A DNA stretch of 64,000 bases from CAXBNB01 sp040151475 (GCF_040151475.1 NZ_JBDKWG010000150.1:119570-183569), one strand, 5' to 3'; positions 44,299 to 53,722 are shown, numbered from the stretch's first letter. Translations and numbers: made by a program. The notes: generated by a model not told the origin, from the letters alone.

Positions 44299-46110
44299 TT
44301 AGAATTTTAATGAGGCAGAGTATCCCAGCCAGATTGATAGCCCACTACTGTCGTATTTTTTACTAAAAACAGGATTTTTAACAATGTCATAACCATATTC
44401 CTGAGTATCTTCATTCAGGGCATTACTTACGTATATGTTGAGCGTTGGACCCATATTAAGAGAGAGGTGAGGAGCAAACTGGTAACCAAAATTTAAGTTT
44501 AGTTTGTTCAATAAATTCATGTTTTCAAATGAGCTTGACTTAGAGGAGAGTACGTGAGACGAAAGTTCAATATTTGAAAAGAAGCTCTTGACTATTTTGT
44601 ATTGACGTCCAAAGCCTAATCCGTAAGACCAGATGTAATCTTCTCTGATTTGAATGCCCGATGAAAGGATGCTATAAAACGCATTGGAACCTCCTCTAAA
44701 TTCCAGGTTTACATCTGTGACATCATTGTGGCTCAATGATAGCTGGTGCAGGCCTTTTTTTACAAAATTGAATAGTCCAATGGTTGCTCCGGATGCTACA
44801 GAGTCAGCAATATTGACTACAGAAAGTTGGATGCCTTTAACTGTTTTAGCATGATTTACGAATCCCGCCAATTGAAATCCGTCCATTTCTTTGGCTTTAT
44901 TGTAAAATCCTGAAATCTGAGCACCTTCTAAGTCGGCTGCTATATTAGTGAACCCCGCTAATTGCAGGCCTTGCATTTTTTTTGAAGATATATTTATGAA
45001 TCCTGTGATTTGACTGCCAGTAGTGTTTTCAGAGATGTTGTTGAAACCGGACAATTGTATGCCCTTCATATCATCAGCAACCACGTTGAGAAATCCGGAT
45101 AGTTGCATACCGGCAGTGTAAGATTTATTTGTATTGATAAAACCTGCAACCTGCGTTCCTTTTACTATTTCTCCAACTGCATTTCCAAACCCTGCAATCT
45201 GAAGTCCGGCTACTTCTTTTCTATCAATATTGTACAATCCTCCAAGCTCAAAAACAGAAAGGCCATAAGAGTATCCTGCAAGCAGGTTAAATGAATACCT
45301 GTTTTTAATTTGTCCACCCATCTGCATATTTGTTCCGATAGATGGGATAAAAGAAAACTGAAAATCCTTTTCTTCAATTAGTCCAATATTTTTAGAATTT
45401 TCCCTTTCTTTTTTACTTGTAAAAAACTGTACCAGCTTTTTGGTTTCTATTTCTTTGAGTTTGGCTTCTACGTCTTTAAAAAAGGTGATTTTCTTTTCAG
45501 GTTTGTCCGTAACAGGGTTTAGATACAATTCTCGGTTGAAATTCAACTCTTTGGGAACCCGGATAATAGTGTCTTTATAATTTGCCCGGCTCACAGCAAA
45601 TGTGACATAGTCTGATTTGGCAGAGACGGACAATTCAAAATTTCCCCTGTCGTCGGATAGAGTGGAGTTCAGTTTATTAACTTCATATACAGTTACACCT
45701 TTTATGGTCTCTCCGGTTTCAGCATCCTTAATGTCTCCGGCAATTTTGAACTTGTTTTTAGTTTGAATTGCAGGTTGTACTCTTTGTATGATGATATAAC
45801 TTCCTCTGTATTTTAGTTCTATCTGGTTTCCTAAAAGGTCATTCAACACCAGCTCAATCGGAGTATTTGAATATGATTTGTTGATGTTTTGATGTACCTG
45901 AATAACATCCGGATTGTAAGAAAGGTTGAAGTCAGATATGGCACTAATTTGCTCAAGAGCCTGTATGGTATTTACATTTTCAAAATTGATTGAAATTGAT
46001 TGATTTTTAGACTGTTGAGCGTTGCTCGAAGTGTGTATCAATAAGGAAAATACCAGCCCATAAAGCAAACATGAGATAGAAATACTTTTTACGGAATTAA
46101 TCACATCCAT
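44299..46110 (-). CDS. STN and carboxypeptidase-regulatory-like protein with GxQxSGFxN repeats
   Basis: A 603-residue envelope protein. After a signal sequence (ending SSNAQ) there is an STN (secretin/TonB short N-terminal) domain at about residues 40-110 (SISINFENVNTIQALEQISA, IELVLNDLL), then a CarboxypepD_reg-like domain at ~120-200. The rest is homologous to the downstream paralogue: nine GxQxSGFxN repeats (~residues 290-480) and a C-terminal strand-rich domain ending IWLGYSASLKF. No TonB plug or receptor barrel is present. In FecA/SusC-type systems the STN domain is the piece that contacts FecR. The start overlaps the FecR gene by 14 bp, so it is expressed with the sigma factor and anti-sigma factor. 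Confidence 0.85.
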   Translation of the reverse strand: MDVINSVKSISISCLLYGLVFSLLIHTSSNAQQSKNQSISINFENVNTIQALEQISAISDFNLSYNPDVIQVHQNINKSYSNTPIELVLNDLLGNQIELKYRGSYIIIQRVQPAIQTKNKFKIAGDIKDAETGETIKGVTVYEVNKLNSTLSDDRGNFELSVSAKSDYVTFAVSRANYKDTIIRVPKELNFNRELYLNPVTDKPEKKITFFKDVEAKLKEIETKKLVQFFTSKKERENSKNIGLIEEKDFQFSFIPSIGTNMQMGGQIKNRYSFNLLAGYSYGLSVFELGGLYNIDRKEVAGLQIAGFGNAVGEIVKGTQVAGFINTNKSYTAGMQLSGFLNVVADDMKGIQLSGFNNISENTTGSQITGFINISSKKMQGLQLAGFTNIAADLEGAQISGFYNKAKEMDGFQLAGFVNHAKTVKGIQLSVVNIADSVASGATIGLFNFVKKGLHQLSLSHNDVTDVNLEFRGGSNAFYSILSSGIQIREDYIWSYGLGFGRQYKIVKSFFSNIELSSHVLSSKSSSFENMNLLNKLNLNFGYQFAPHLSLNMGPTLNIYVSNALNEDTQEYGYDIVKNPVFSKKYDSSGLSIWLGYSASLKF

Positions 46111-47104
46111 TACCTGTTAAAATGTATTGTCCGCTTTGATTCTCAACCTCCAGATGTAGCGTAGCTGCAATTACGTCCAATACATTTTCCAATTCTTCAT
46201 CTTGAAATACCACAGATATTTTGCAGGAATTGAGCTTTGTGTCAGATAGCTGGATATTAGTATTGTATGTCTTTTCAATAGCATCAATTGCTTCACCCAA
46301 ACTAACACTACTAAAGGTCAGGGTTTTAGTACGCCAAAAGTCATGAGTGATGGTTTTAGGGGTGTTTTTTCGATAAAGCAGATCTTTACTTTTAAGGTAA
46401 ATTCCTATCGATCCTGGTGTCAGTTTTTCTTGCTGATCGTTGGCAGCAAAAAGCACCATTCCGGTATCTACTGTGACAACAATACTATCTGATGCTTCTT
46501 CCGAACTTACATTGAAAGAAGTACCCAACACTTTGATAGTAGTGTTTTGTGTGCTTATGACAAAAGGCTGATTTGGATTGGATTGTACTTCAAAGTACGC
46601 TTCTCCTTTTAGAGAAACAGTTCTTTGATTCTTATTAAATTTATCAGGGTAGGAAATACTGCTGTTCTTGTTTAAAGTGATTTTGCTGCCTTCTGAAAGT
46701 AGCTTTTCAACAACCTGATCTTGTGCAGTTACCGAAATGATATTTTCATTGTCTTTTTGTATGAAGAACCAAATACCCATCAGCAAAATAGCCAGGCCTG
46801 CCGCATATTTCAAAGTAGAAACAGGTAGCTTTATCGTTTTCCTTTTGTCATGGCCTTTGATGTTATTTTTAAATTTCACTTTTTCCCATGCATTATCTGT
46901 ATCAAATGCCTGCTTATTCTTTTTCAGGTAGCTTAATGCCTCTACATCAGTATAAAAAATCCCTGTGTCATCTAGTAATTTTTGATTTTCAGAAGAAAGG
47001 GCAGACCAATTTTTAATAGCAGACACTTCTTCAGGAGTAACATCTCCCGAGAAATACCTGAACATGAGTTCCTCTGATATGCTATGTTGGTTTTCTTCTT
47101 TCAT
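46097..47104 (-). CDS. FecR-family anti-sigma factor
   Basis: A 335-residue single-pass membrane protein. The cytoplasmic N-terminal ~85 residues carry the sigma-binding region, one helix crosses the membrane (TLKYAAGLAILLMGIWFFIQK), and a periplasmic FecR domain follows (LSEGSKITLNKNSSISYPDKF, SLKGEAYFEV, VLGTSFNVSSEE). The C-terminal ~75 residues are the STN-like DUF4974 domain (TFSSVSLGEAIDAIEKTYN). It should hold the ECF sigma factor encoded 40 bp upstream and take its signal from the STN-repeat protein. Confidence 0.92.
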   Translation of the reverse strand: MKEENQHSISEELMFRYFSGDVTPEEVSAIKNWSALSSENQKLLDDTGIFYTDVEALSYLKKNKQAFDTDNAWEKVKFKNNIKGHDKRKTIKLPVSTLKYAAGLAILLMGIWFFIQKDNENIISVTAQDQVVEKLLSEGSKITLNKNSSISYPDKFNKNQRTVSLKGEAYFEVQSNPNQPFVISTQNTTIKVLGTSFNVSSEEASDSIVVTVDTGMVLFAANDQQEKLTPGSIGIYLKSKDLLYRKNTPKTITHDFWRTKTLTFSSVSLGEAIDAIEKTYNTNIQLSDTKLNSCKISVVFQDEELENVLDVIAATLHLEVENQSGQYILTGNGCD

Positions 47105-47144
47105 TTATACTGTATAAGCTTGACAGCCATCTTCGTTTTTACCC

Positions 47145-47723
47145 TTAAATATATTTTTGAAAGTACAATAGCCAGGGTATAAAGCCTGGTAAATACTTCC
47201 CTAATGTATCTCTCATTACTTTCAACGCTCGTCCCATTTGTGATTCTACTGTTTTGATCGAAATGTTGAGTTCTTGAGCTATTTCTTTGTACTTCATTTC
47301 TTCAAACCTGCTCAGTTCAAAAATCTCTCTGCATTTTGCAGGGAGTTTGTTCAATGCTTCATCAATTTTATCCTGTAGTTCATCCAATTCCAGGTAATCA
47401 ATTTCGTGATAATCACTTTTTCCTTTTTCATATTCTTCGTGTTGCTTTTTTACCTTTTGATGCTTTAAGTGGTTTAAGCAAGCATTTCGCACAGACCCGT
47501 ACAGGTAAGATTTTAGCGATGTTTTAATTGTGATATTATCAGCTTTTTCCCATAGGTTGCCAAACATCTCCTGAACTATTTCCTCTGCAAGGTCTGAGTT
47601 TGAAACATACTGATAAGCAAAAGCTGCTAGCTGGCTATAATAGGCTCTAAATACACTTTCAAAAGTGTTAGAGTCTTTTAGGTTGGTGATATTTTGTGTG
47701 GGTGTAGCCTGCAATATGTTCAA
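47145..47723 (-). CDS. ECF sigma factor (Bacteroidetes FecI-like)
   Basis: A 192-residue ECF sigma factor. Region 2 is seen in FESVFRAYYSQLAAFAYQYV and LAEEIVQEMFGNLWEKA, and region 4 in LPAKCREIFELSRFEEMKYKEIAQELNISIKTVESQMGRAL (in parts), the form typical of FecI/RpoE-like factors in Bacteroidota. The only start in frame is TTG at 47723; a stop lies two codons upstream. It pairs with the FecR gene that follows after 40 bp. Confidence 0.92.
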   Translation of the reverse strand: MNILQATPTQNITNLKDSNTFESVFRAYYSQLAAFAYQYVSNSDLAEEIVQEMFGNLWEKADNITIKTSLKSYLYGSVRNACLNHLKHQKVKKQHEEYEKGKSDYHEIDYLELDELQDKIDEALNKLPAKCREIFELSRFEEMKYKEIAQELNISIKTVESQMGRALKVMRDTLGKYLPGFIPWLLYFQKYI

Positions 47724-47787
47724 TAATTACCGCTAAACTACCAAGTTTTATCAGAAATTAGAATTGATGTAAGAAGTCATACTTCCT

Positions 47788-49056
47788 TTATTCATTTTTT
47801 TCTGATTTGCTTTGAAAAAATAAAGGTTTGAAAGTGATCATCACCCATGCCCAGTTGTTGATTTTATTCTTATTTCCTCCTTTTAGTGCTTCCATTGTAT
47901 CTGTGGCAAACATTTGAGAGTAACCACATTGTAGCACCACATCATTTTTGACTTTATACGAAAGGGAAAGATCCACTTCCTCACCCAATGCCTTACTCAT
48001 TGTGTTTGGAAATGAACCACTGCTTACTTTTCCCGTGCTTGCAAAAATATGGAGTGCCCCGTAAAGATTCATTTTTGAAATGGCTGTTTTAGCTCCAAAG
48101 TAAATATCGCTTAGACCTACACTATTGATGTGATTACCTACGTAAAAGTAATCCATATAACCGTTGAATTTGTGGTTGGTACCGTAAAATGGTGTGAATG
48201 CTTTGTTTTTATTTCCCGGGCCTACCTGATCATTCCCTGACATCATTTCATAGCCAACAAATACTGAAGTTTTTACTCCTGTTTTATAATCGACATCAAG
48301 TCCTATCAGGTTTGCATTAATGTCTGATCCATCCGAATGTTCACCTGATTGATGATATAAATTAATTGAAGAAGAGATGGCATTTTTTTTATATTCAAAA
48401 TGAACCCCTGTAGTTTGACTATAAACGGTTCTATAGTTAGTAGGTGTGCCTGCCTGAATTCCGTTATTTAAAAAAAGGAAGCTGCCTTTGAAATCACCCC
48501 GGGCATGATGTGCCCAGATGTATTGAAAGGCTTTATAACTGTTAGACACTGAATAATAGGTGTCTGTTGAGTTTGGACGATCCTGATTGAAGGCAAAACC
48601 CATTTCTAATTTAAAGTTATCAGTTTTGTACTTTGCAACAGCAGCGTCGTGGCTCCTGGCTTGTTGTGCCCAACCTACATTACCAAAAATCCTGTGATCA
48701 TCGTAAACTATCTCTTGTCTTCCTGCCCTGAGTGAGTATTTACTAGTGAACAATACTTCTGCCCATGCTTCATGTATGGAAGTGAGTGAACCATCATTGT
48801 TTACTAATTGAGACTGACTGCCCCATGTACGGACGTCTTGCATCACTACCCTGAATATGTAATCATTATTTTTAAAGTCAAAATTGATTCTTGTTCTTTG
48901 ATCTGTAAAAGATCCGAATTGACTGGAGTTTTGAGATAAAGACTGATACCCATTTCTAAACTCATATCTTGGCCTGATTTCACCTGAAATGGAGAATTGA
49001 GAAAAAGCCTGCTGTGATAGTACAAGAAAGACAATTAATGTGAGTGATTTATTCAT
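47788..49056 (-). CDS. Porin-like outer-membrane protein (alginate_exp-like)
   Basis: A 422-residue exported barrel protein with a signal peptide (ending QAFSQ). The pattern FSISGEIRPRYEFRNGY, RTRINFDF, LRAGRQEIVYDDHRIFGNVGWAQQARS resembles the alginate-export or large beta-barrel porin group in Bacteroidota. Many alternating aromatic strands follow. The substrate is not established, and alginate is only the family name. It is an independent leftward gene upstream of the ECF sigma gene. Confidence 0.8.
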   Translation of the reverse strand: MNKSLTLIVFLVLSQQAFSQFSISGEIRPRYEFRNGYQSLSQNSSQFGSFTDQRTRINFDFKNNDYIFRVVMQDVRTWGSQSQLVNNDGSLTSIHEAWAEVLFTSKYSLRAGRQEIVYDDHRIFGNVGWAQQARSHDAAVAKYKTDNFKLEMGFAFNQDRPNSTDTYYSVSNSYKAFQYIWAHHARGDFKGSFLFLNNGIQAGTPTNYRTVYSQTTGVHFEYKKNAISSSINLYHQSGEHSDGSDINANLIGLDVDYKTGVKTSVFVGYEMMSGNDQVGPGNKNKAFTPFYGTNHKFNGYMDYFYVGNHINSVGLSDIYFGAKTAISKMNLYGALHIFASTGKVSSGSFPNTMSKALGEEVDLSLSYKVKNDVVLQCGYSQMFATDTMEALKGGNKNKINNWAWVMITFKPLFFQSKSEKNE

Positions 49057-49148
49057 GATATTATGTTCAAAATGGACATAAAATTATGAAGAAAACAAAG
49101 ATTATCAACTCTCATTGATCAATAATATATAGATCATTTGTCATGAAA

Positions 49149-49191
49149 ATGCCTGATGACTAAGTGAAAAAATCACTCAATCATCAGGCAT
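49149..49191 (-). terminator. Long hairpin terminator downstream of the 133-residue protein gene
   Basis: An 11-bp perfect outer stem, ATGCCTGATGA (49149-49159) and TCATCAGGCAT (49181-49191), encloses an inner stem AGTGA/TCACT. On the minus strand it is followed by TTTTCATGACA. It lies 36 bp after the stop of the 133-residue gene and ahead of the porin gene. Confidence 0.7.
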
Positions 49192-49226
49192 AAACTGTAT
49201 CATGTAACCCTTAAGAAGGGTAGGGG

Positions 49227-49628
49227 TTAGTTGTTAGAAATTATTGTTTCACTGGTTTTCAACTTAAACATCACACCCTTTGTTGCTCTACTGCTTTTTG
49301 CATTCAGTACCAATGTTTTAGATATACCCATCGCATCTTCACTGGCAGTTACTATCATTTGTTTTTGTGTCAATGGATCAGTGCCATCTTTAAAACTGAT
49401 AGAAATTCCTTCCGGTAGTGTGCTGCTTATAGACAAATCTATTTGGGTTTTACTATAAGATTTAGATCGGTTGATGGTAACATCAATTATCTGTGTTTTT
49501 CCAGGCAAAATACTGATATCCGTTTCAGACAATTTTACAGTAAACTCTTTCTTAGGAGTTGTTTGAGCGAACGACTCTGTCAAAACAGTTGACAAAGCGA
49601 AAAGGGTAAATAGGATGATTTTTTTCAT
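49227..49628 (-). CDS. Small secreted Ig-fold-like protein
   Basis: A 133-residue exported protein with a signal peptide (MKKIILFTLFALSTVLTESFAQ). The mature part is beta-rich (FTVKLSETDISILPGKTQIIDVTINRS and GISISFKDG), resembling the Ig-like NEW3 or COG1470 type. I do not recognise a function. It is a single gene with its own terminator. Confidence 0.65.
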   Translation of the reverse strand: MKKIILFTLFALSTVLTESFAQTTPKKEFTVKLSETDISILPGKTQIIDVTINRSKSYSKTQIDLSISSTLPEGISISFKDGTDPLTQKQMIVTASEDAMGISKTLVLNAKSSRATKGVMFKLKTSETIISNN

Positions 49629-49854
49629 TGGATTGAATTTTTAGAACAAATTGTTGTAATGTTAGAAAATAGTACAAAAGAAATACCCTAATGGGCAATG
49701 CAAAGATATACGTCCTCTCGAACAAAAGGTTTATTTGTTCGAATAATAGTAAAAGGTGCACAATTAGTGTATTGAATCTATACTTTTAAATAATGAAAAA
49801 CTGAGTGTCAAAAATCCTATTGGTTAAACCAATACTTAGAATTAAAATAAGTTT

Positions 49855-49862
49855 TAGATTTG
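49855..49862 (+). promoter_or_regulatory. -7 box upstream of dnaG
   Basis: TAGATTTG matches TAnnTTTG exactly, 46 bp before the dnaG start. The -33 region is not convincing. Confidence 0.35.
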
Positions 49863-49908
49863 CTCATGCAAAGGCGCAGTATGCGATCTGAAATTCAATA
49901 AACCCTCT

Positions 49909-51831
49909 ATGATCAATCAGGCCACCATTGATGAAATAAAATCCAGAATGGATATTTATGAAGTTGTCAATGACTTTGTTCGCCTGAAAAAAAGTGGTAG
50001 CAGCTACAAAGCTCTTAGTCCCTTCACAAATGAAAAGACTCCTTCTTTTGTGGTTTCACCTTCAAAAGGAATTTATAAATGTTTTAGCTCCGGTAAAGGT
50101 GGTGATTCGATAAGCTTTCTACAGGAAGTAGATGGCCTTAGTTATATAGAGGCACTTAAATATCTTGCTCAAAAGTATGGCATTACCATTGAAGAGGATG
50201 AAATGCCTGACAATTTCATTGAAGAACAGAACCTCAGAGAGAGCCTCTTTATAATTCTTAATTTCGCCAAAGACTATTACAAAAACAACCTTCACAATTC
50301 GGATGAAGGTAAAAGTATCGGACTTTCATACTTTAAAGAAAGAGGTTTTAGTGAGGAAACTATTGATAAGTTTGATCTGGGATATGCTTTTGACCAATGG
50401 GATGGTTTGATTAAAAGTGCCAAGGAAAATGGTCACAATCAGGATTTTCTGGAACAAGCAGGGCTCAAAATTGTCAAAGAGGAAAAACAATATGACCGTT
50501 TTCGCAGCAGAGTCATTTTTCCTATTCACAATATCACTGGAAAGGTAATTGCTTTTGGTGCCAGAATACTAAAAAACGACAAAAACCAACCCAAATATAT
50601 CAATAGTCCGGAAACGGATTTGTATCATAAGAGCAATATTCTTTATGGTATTTTTCAAGCTAAAAACACCATTCGCAATGAAGATAATTGCTACTTGGTG
50701 GAAGGATATACTGATGTTATTTCATTGCATCAGGCTGGTATTCACAATGTAGTCGCATCTTCAGGTACATCACTTACTGACGATCAGATAAAGCTGATAA
50801 AACGCTTCAGCGATAATATTACAGTATTGTTCGACGGAGATAAGGCAGGGTTGAAAGCATCAATGAGAGGTATTGATATGATTTTGGAAGGAGGGCTAAA
50901 TGTCAAAGCTGTTCCGTTTCCGGAAGGTGAAGATCCTGACAGTTACTCTAAGAGTCTGGGGCCTGAAGGGTTTAAACAATATCTTGATGACAATGCTAAG
51001 GATTTCATCGCTTTCAAGGCTTCCGTTTTTATAGCAGAGGGCAAAAATGACCCGATCAAAAAAGCAGAGTCTATCAGGGAAATAGTTCAGAGCATTTCTT
51101 TAATACCTGACCCAATTAAAAGGTCGGTTTATTTGCAGGAATGTAGCAATCTGCTAAATATTGAAGAAACTGTTTTGATCAATGAGCTAAATAAGCTTTT
51201 GATTAACAAACGTCGTGATGTTGTAAAAAAAGAAGAAAGGGCTGAGCTTGTTCCAGAAGCTTTTATTCAGGAAAAGGATGAAAAAACAGACAGGTCTGAT
51301 GCCATTTACAAGCAGGAAAGAGAAAGTATCAGGATATTACTCAACTATGGTATGGAGTTGATCAGGGGGAGTGAAGAACAGGAATTACACCTTATAGAAT
51401 ATTTCATATCTGAATCTGAAGACCTGGAATTTGAAACTCCCGTTTATAAAAGAATATTTGACCTTTTTAAAGAGAAATTGATTGATGGAGTAATCATAGA
51501 TGCCAATTATCTTTTAGACTCTGTTGAAACGGAATTAAAATCAGTAGCTGTAGATTTGATGACCGAACGGTACGAACTCAGCCCGCAATGGAAGGATAAG
51601 TATAAAATAATTGTACCCAATGAAAAAGATGTATTGAAAAATGCAACTTATACGAACATTTTAAGGTTGAAACTGAGAATAGTACAAAAGCTGAGTCATG
51701 AAAACATGGATAAATTGAAGGCTTCCAAAGATGAAAAAGAAACGAACGAAATTTTAATGGTTCAGCGAAATTTAAAGAAATATGAAGTGTCAATAGCCGA
51801 AATTTTAGGTATTGTTGTTACATCGAAATGA
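49909..51831 (+). CDS. dnaG: DNA primase with a degenerate zinc-binding site
   Basis: A 640-residue primase that makes RNA primers for chromosome replication. The N-terminal zinc-binding domain, the TOPRIM catalytic core (VEGYTDVISLHQAG and VLFDGDKAGLKA, residues ~263-310) and a C-terminal helicase-binding region are present in normal order. However, the usual C-H-C-C zinc ligands read S37, T40, C58 and S61 (LSPFTNEKTPSF... and YKCFSSGKGGD), so only one of four remains. I recall similar changes in other Cytophagales, so this may be a lineage trait. It is followed by ribBA 63 bp downstream. Confidence 0.95.
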   Translation: MINQATIDEIKSRMDIYEVVNDFVRLKKSGSSYKALSPFTNEKTPSFVVSPSKGIYKCFSSGKGGDSISFLQEVDGLSYIEALKYLAQKYGITIEEDEMPDNFIEEQNLRESLFIILNFAKDYYKNNLHNSDEGKSIGLSYFKERGFSEETIDKFDLGYAFDQWDGLIKSAKENGHNQDFLEQAGLKIVKEEKQYDRFRSRVIFPIHNITGKVIAFGARILKNDKNQPKYINSPETDLYHKSNILYGIFQAKNTIRNEDNCYLVEGYTDVISLHQAGIHNVVASSGTSLTDDQIKLIKRFSDNITVLFDGDKAGLKASMRGIDMILEGGLNVKAVPFPEGEDPDSYSKSLGPEGFKQYLDDNAKDFIAFKASVFIAEGKNDPIKKAESIREIVQSISLIPDPIKRSVYLQECSNLLNIEETVLINELNKLLINKRRDVVKKEERAELVPEAFIQEKDEKTDRSDAIYKQERESIRILLNYGMELIRGSEEQELHLIEYFISESEDLEFETPVYKRIFDLFKEKLIDGVIIDANYLLDSVETELKSVAVDLMTERYELSPQWKDKYKIIVPNEKDVLKNATYTNILRLKLRIVQKLSHENMDKLKASKDEKETNEILMVQRNLKKYEVSIAEILGIVVTSK

Positions 51832-51894
51832 GAGAGAGTAGCTGTATGTTACTATTTAAAATATAGAACAAATATTATCATAAATAATAGAAGA

Positions 51895-53109
51895 ATGTTA
51901 GACGAAATATCAGAGGCGATAGAAGCAATAAAAAGGGGAGAAGTAGTTATTGTGGTGGATGATGAAGACAGAGAAAATGAAGGAGATTTTATATGTGCAG
52001 CAGAGAGCATCACACCGGAAATAGTGAACTTTATGGCTACTCATGGCCGTGGATTAATATGTGCACCGCTCATCGAAGAAAGGTGTGATGAATTGGGGTT
52101 GAAACTAATGGTGGGAGAAAATACAGCACTTCACGAAACTCCCTTTACTGTGTCTATTGATTTGAAGGGGTATGGTGCTACGACCGGTATTTCGGCAAGT
52201 GATCGTTCAAAAACCATTAAAGCATTGGTAAATCCGGATATTAAACCGGAAGAATTTGGAAGACCCGGTCATATTTTTCCATTAAAAGCCAAGGCTGGTG
52301 GAGTGCTTAGAAGATCCGGACATACTGAAGCTGCTATAGACCTGGCGAGATTGGCTGGAATGTATCCTGCTGGTGTTTTGGTTGAAATACTGAATGAAGA
52401 TGGTACTATGGCTCGTTTGCCTGACCTGAGAAAAGTGGCAGACCAGTTCAATCTAAAATTGATTTCTATCAAAGATTTGATTGCCTATCGAATGGAAAAG
52501 GAATCTTTGATCGAAAGACAAATTGATGTAAAAATGCCTACTGAATTTGGAAACTTCGATTTGGTGGCCTACAAGCAAATTAACACTGGAGAAACACATC
52601 TGGCTTTGATAAAAGGAGAGTGGGAGGAAAACGAACCTGTAATGGTAAGGGTGCATTCATCTTGTGTCACCGGAGATATATTTGGCTCCTGCCGGTGTGA
52701 TTGTGGTAGTCAGTTACACAGTGCTATGAAAATGGTGGAAAAAGAAGGCAAAGGCGTGGTATTATACATGAATCAGGAAGGGAGAGGAATTGGCTTAATC
52801 AATAAGTTGAGGGCTTATAAATTGCAGGAAGAAGGCTTGGATACAGTAGAAGCTAATTTGAAATTAGGCTTTGATATGGATCAGCGTGACTATGGTGTTG
52901 GAGCTCAAATCATTCATGATTTAGGGATTAAAAAAATAAAATTACTAACAAATAATCCAAAAAAACGTGTTGGATTAATGGGATATGGTTTGGAAATTGT
53001 TCAGAACATACCAATAGAAATTGTTCCAAATCAACATAATCAAAAATATCTTGAGACCAAGAGAGATAAAATGGGACATAACATTCTAAAGAATGAAGAG
53101 GCTAATTAA
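51895..53109 (+). CDS. ribBA: Bifunctional 3,4-dihydroxy-2-butanone-4-phosphate synthase / GTP cyclohydrolase II
   Basis: A 404-residue fusion catalysing two entry steps of riboflavin synthesis. The N-terminal DHBP synthase domain shows DDEDRENEGDFICAAE (residues ~21-36) and HTEAAIDLARLAG. The C-terminal GTP cyclohydrolase II domain shows the zinc site SSCVTGDIFGSCRCDCGSQL and the QEGRGIGL motif. No FMN riboswitch is recognisable in the short 63-bp leader. It overlaps the next gene by 17 bp. Confidence 0.96.
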   Translation: MLDEISEAIEAIKRGEVVIVVDDEDRENEGDFICAAESITPEIVNFMATHGRGLICAPLIEERCDELGLKLMVGENTALHETPFTVSIDLKGYGATTGISASDRSKTIKALVNPDIKPEEFGRPGHIFPLKAKAGGVLRRSGHTEAAIDLARLAGMYPAGVLVEILNEDGTMARLPDLRKVADQFNLKLISIKDLIAYRMEKESLIERQIDVKMPTEFGNFDLVAYKQINTGETHLALIKGEWEENEPVMVRVHSSCVTGDIFGSCRCDCGSQLHSAMKMVEKEGKGVVLYMNQEGRGIGLINKLRAYKLQEEGLDTVEANLKLGFDMDQRDYGVGAQIIHDLGIKKIKLLTNNPKKRVGLMGYGLEIVQNIPIEIVPNQHNQKYLETKRDKMGHNILKNEEAN

Positions 53110-53722
53110 ATATACTACACTACTATTATTAACAATTTATTTCAGTACCGCTCAGGCTCAGGAATTCCCTTCCAGAATATGGCATGAAGGTTATTTGGTT
53201 ACTGCGAAAGAAGATACTGTTCGGGGTTTAGTCAAGTATGACATGGACACGGATATAGTCCAGGTTATTGTAAATAAAGATCAGGTGCAGACTTTCAGCA
53301 GCAAGAAAATTCTGTATTTTGAAATATTTGATAAGACGGTTAACAATTACAGACAGTTTTATTCATTACCATATCAGGTAAAACTGGACTACAAAACTCA
53401 ATCATTGTTCGAAGTATTATATGAAGGCCCCCTGACTTTGCTTGTAAAAGAGAAGATCATCATGGTATCAGATCCATACAACCAGTCGTATTACAATGGT
53501 CCAAGTCTATCCCGAGAAAAACTGACTTACACCTATTTCTTTATTGATCAGAAGGGAAAAATGAATGAATACAGTACTGGGAAAAAAAATGATCTGTTGG
53601 ATATCATGAAAGAAAACCCCAATAAGGTGAAAAATTACATCAAGTCCAATCGCTTGAAGACAGATAAAATGAGAGATATTGTTCGAATTACTGCATTTTA
53701 TAACTCTTTGTTGCGCAGTTAG
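53093..53722 (+). CDS. Conserved secreted protein of unknown function
   Basis: A 209-residue exported protein with a signal peptide (ending STAQAQ). The opening WHEGYLVTAKEDTVRGLVKYDMDTDIVQV and QVQTFSSKKILYFEIFDK are typical of a Bacteroidota family I recognise only by its pattern. The rest is strand-rich. It overlaps the 3' end of ribBA by 17 bp in another frame, so it is translated from the same transcript. No role can be assigned. Confidence 0.75.
   Translation: MKRLIKYTTLLLLTIYFSTAQAQEFPSRIWHEGYLVTAKEDTVRGLVKYDMDTDIVQVIVNKDQVQTFSSKKILYFEIFDKTVNNYRQFYSLPYQVKLDYKTQSLFEVLYEGPLTLLVKEKIIMVSDPYNQSYYNGPSLSREKLTYTYFFIDQKGKMNEYSTGKKNDLLDIMKENPNKVKNYIKSNRLKTDKMRDIVRITAFYNSLLRS

Noticed and set aside
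43600..45300. CRISPR-like or minisatellite repeats in the DNA of the two repeat-protein genes
   Set aside because: The repetition follows the codons of the GxQxSGFxN protein repeat, diverges at DNA level, and has no spacer structure.
51832..51894. Possible FMN riboswitch upstream of ribBA
   Set aside because: Only 63 bp are available and none of the conserved FMN-aptamer segments can be seen.
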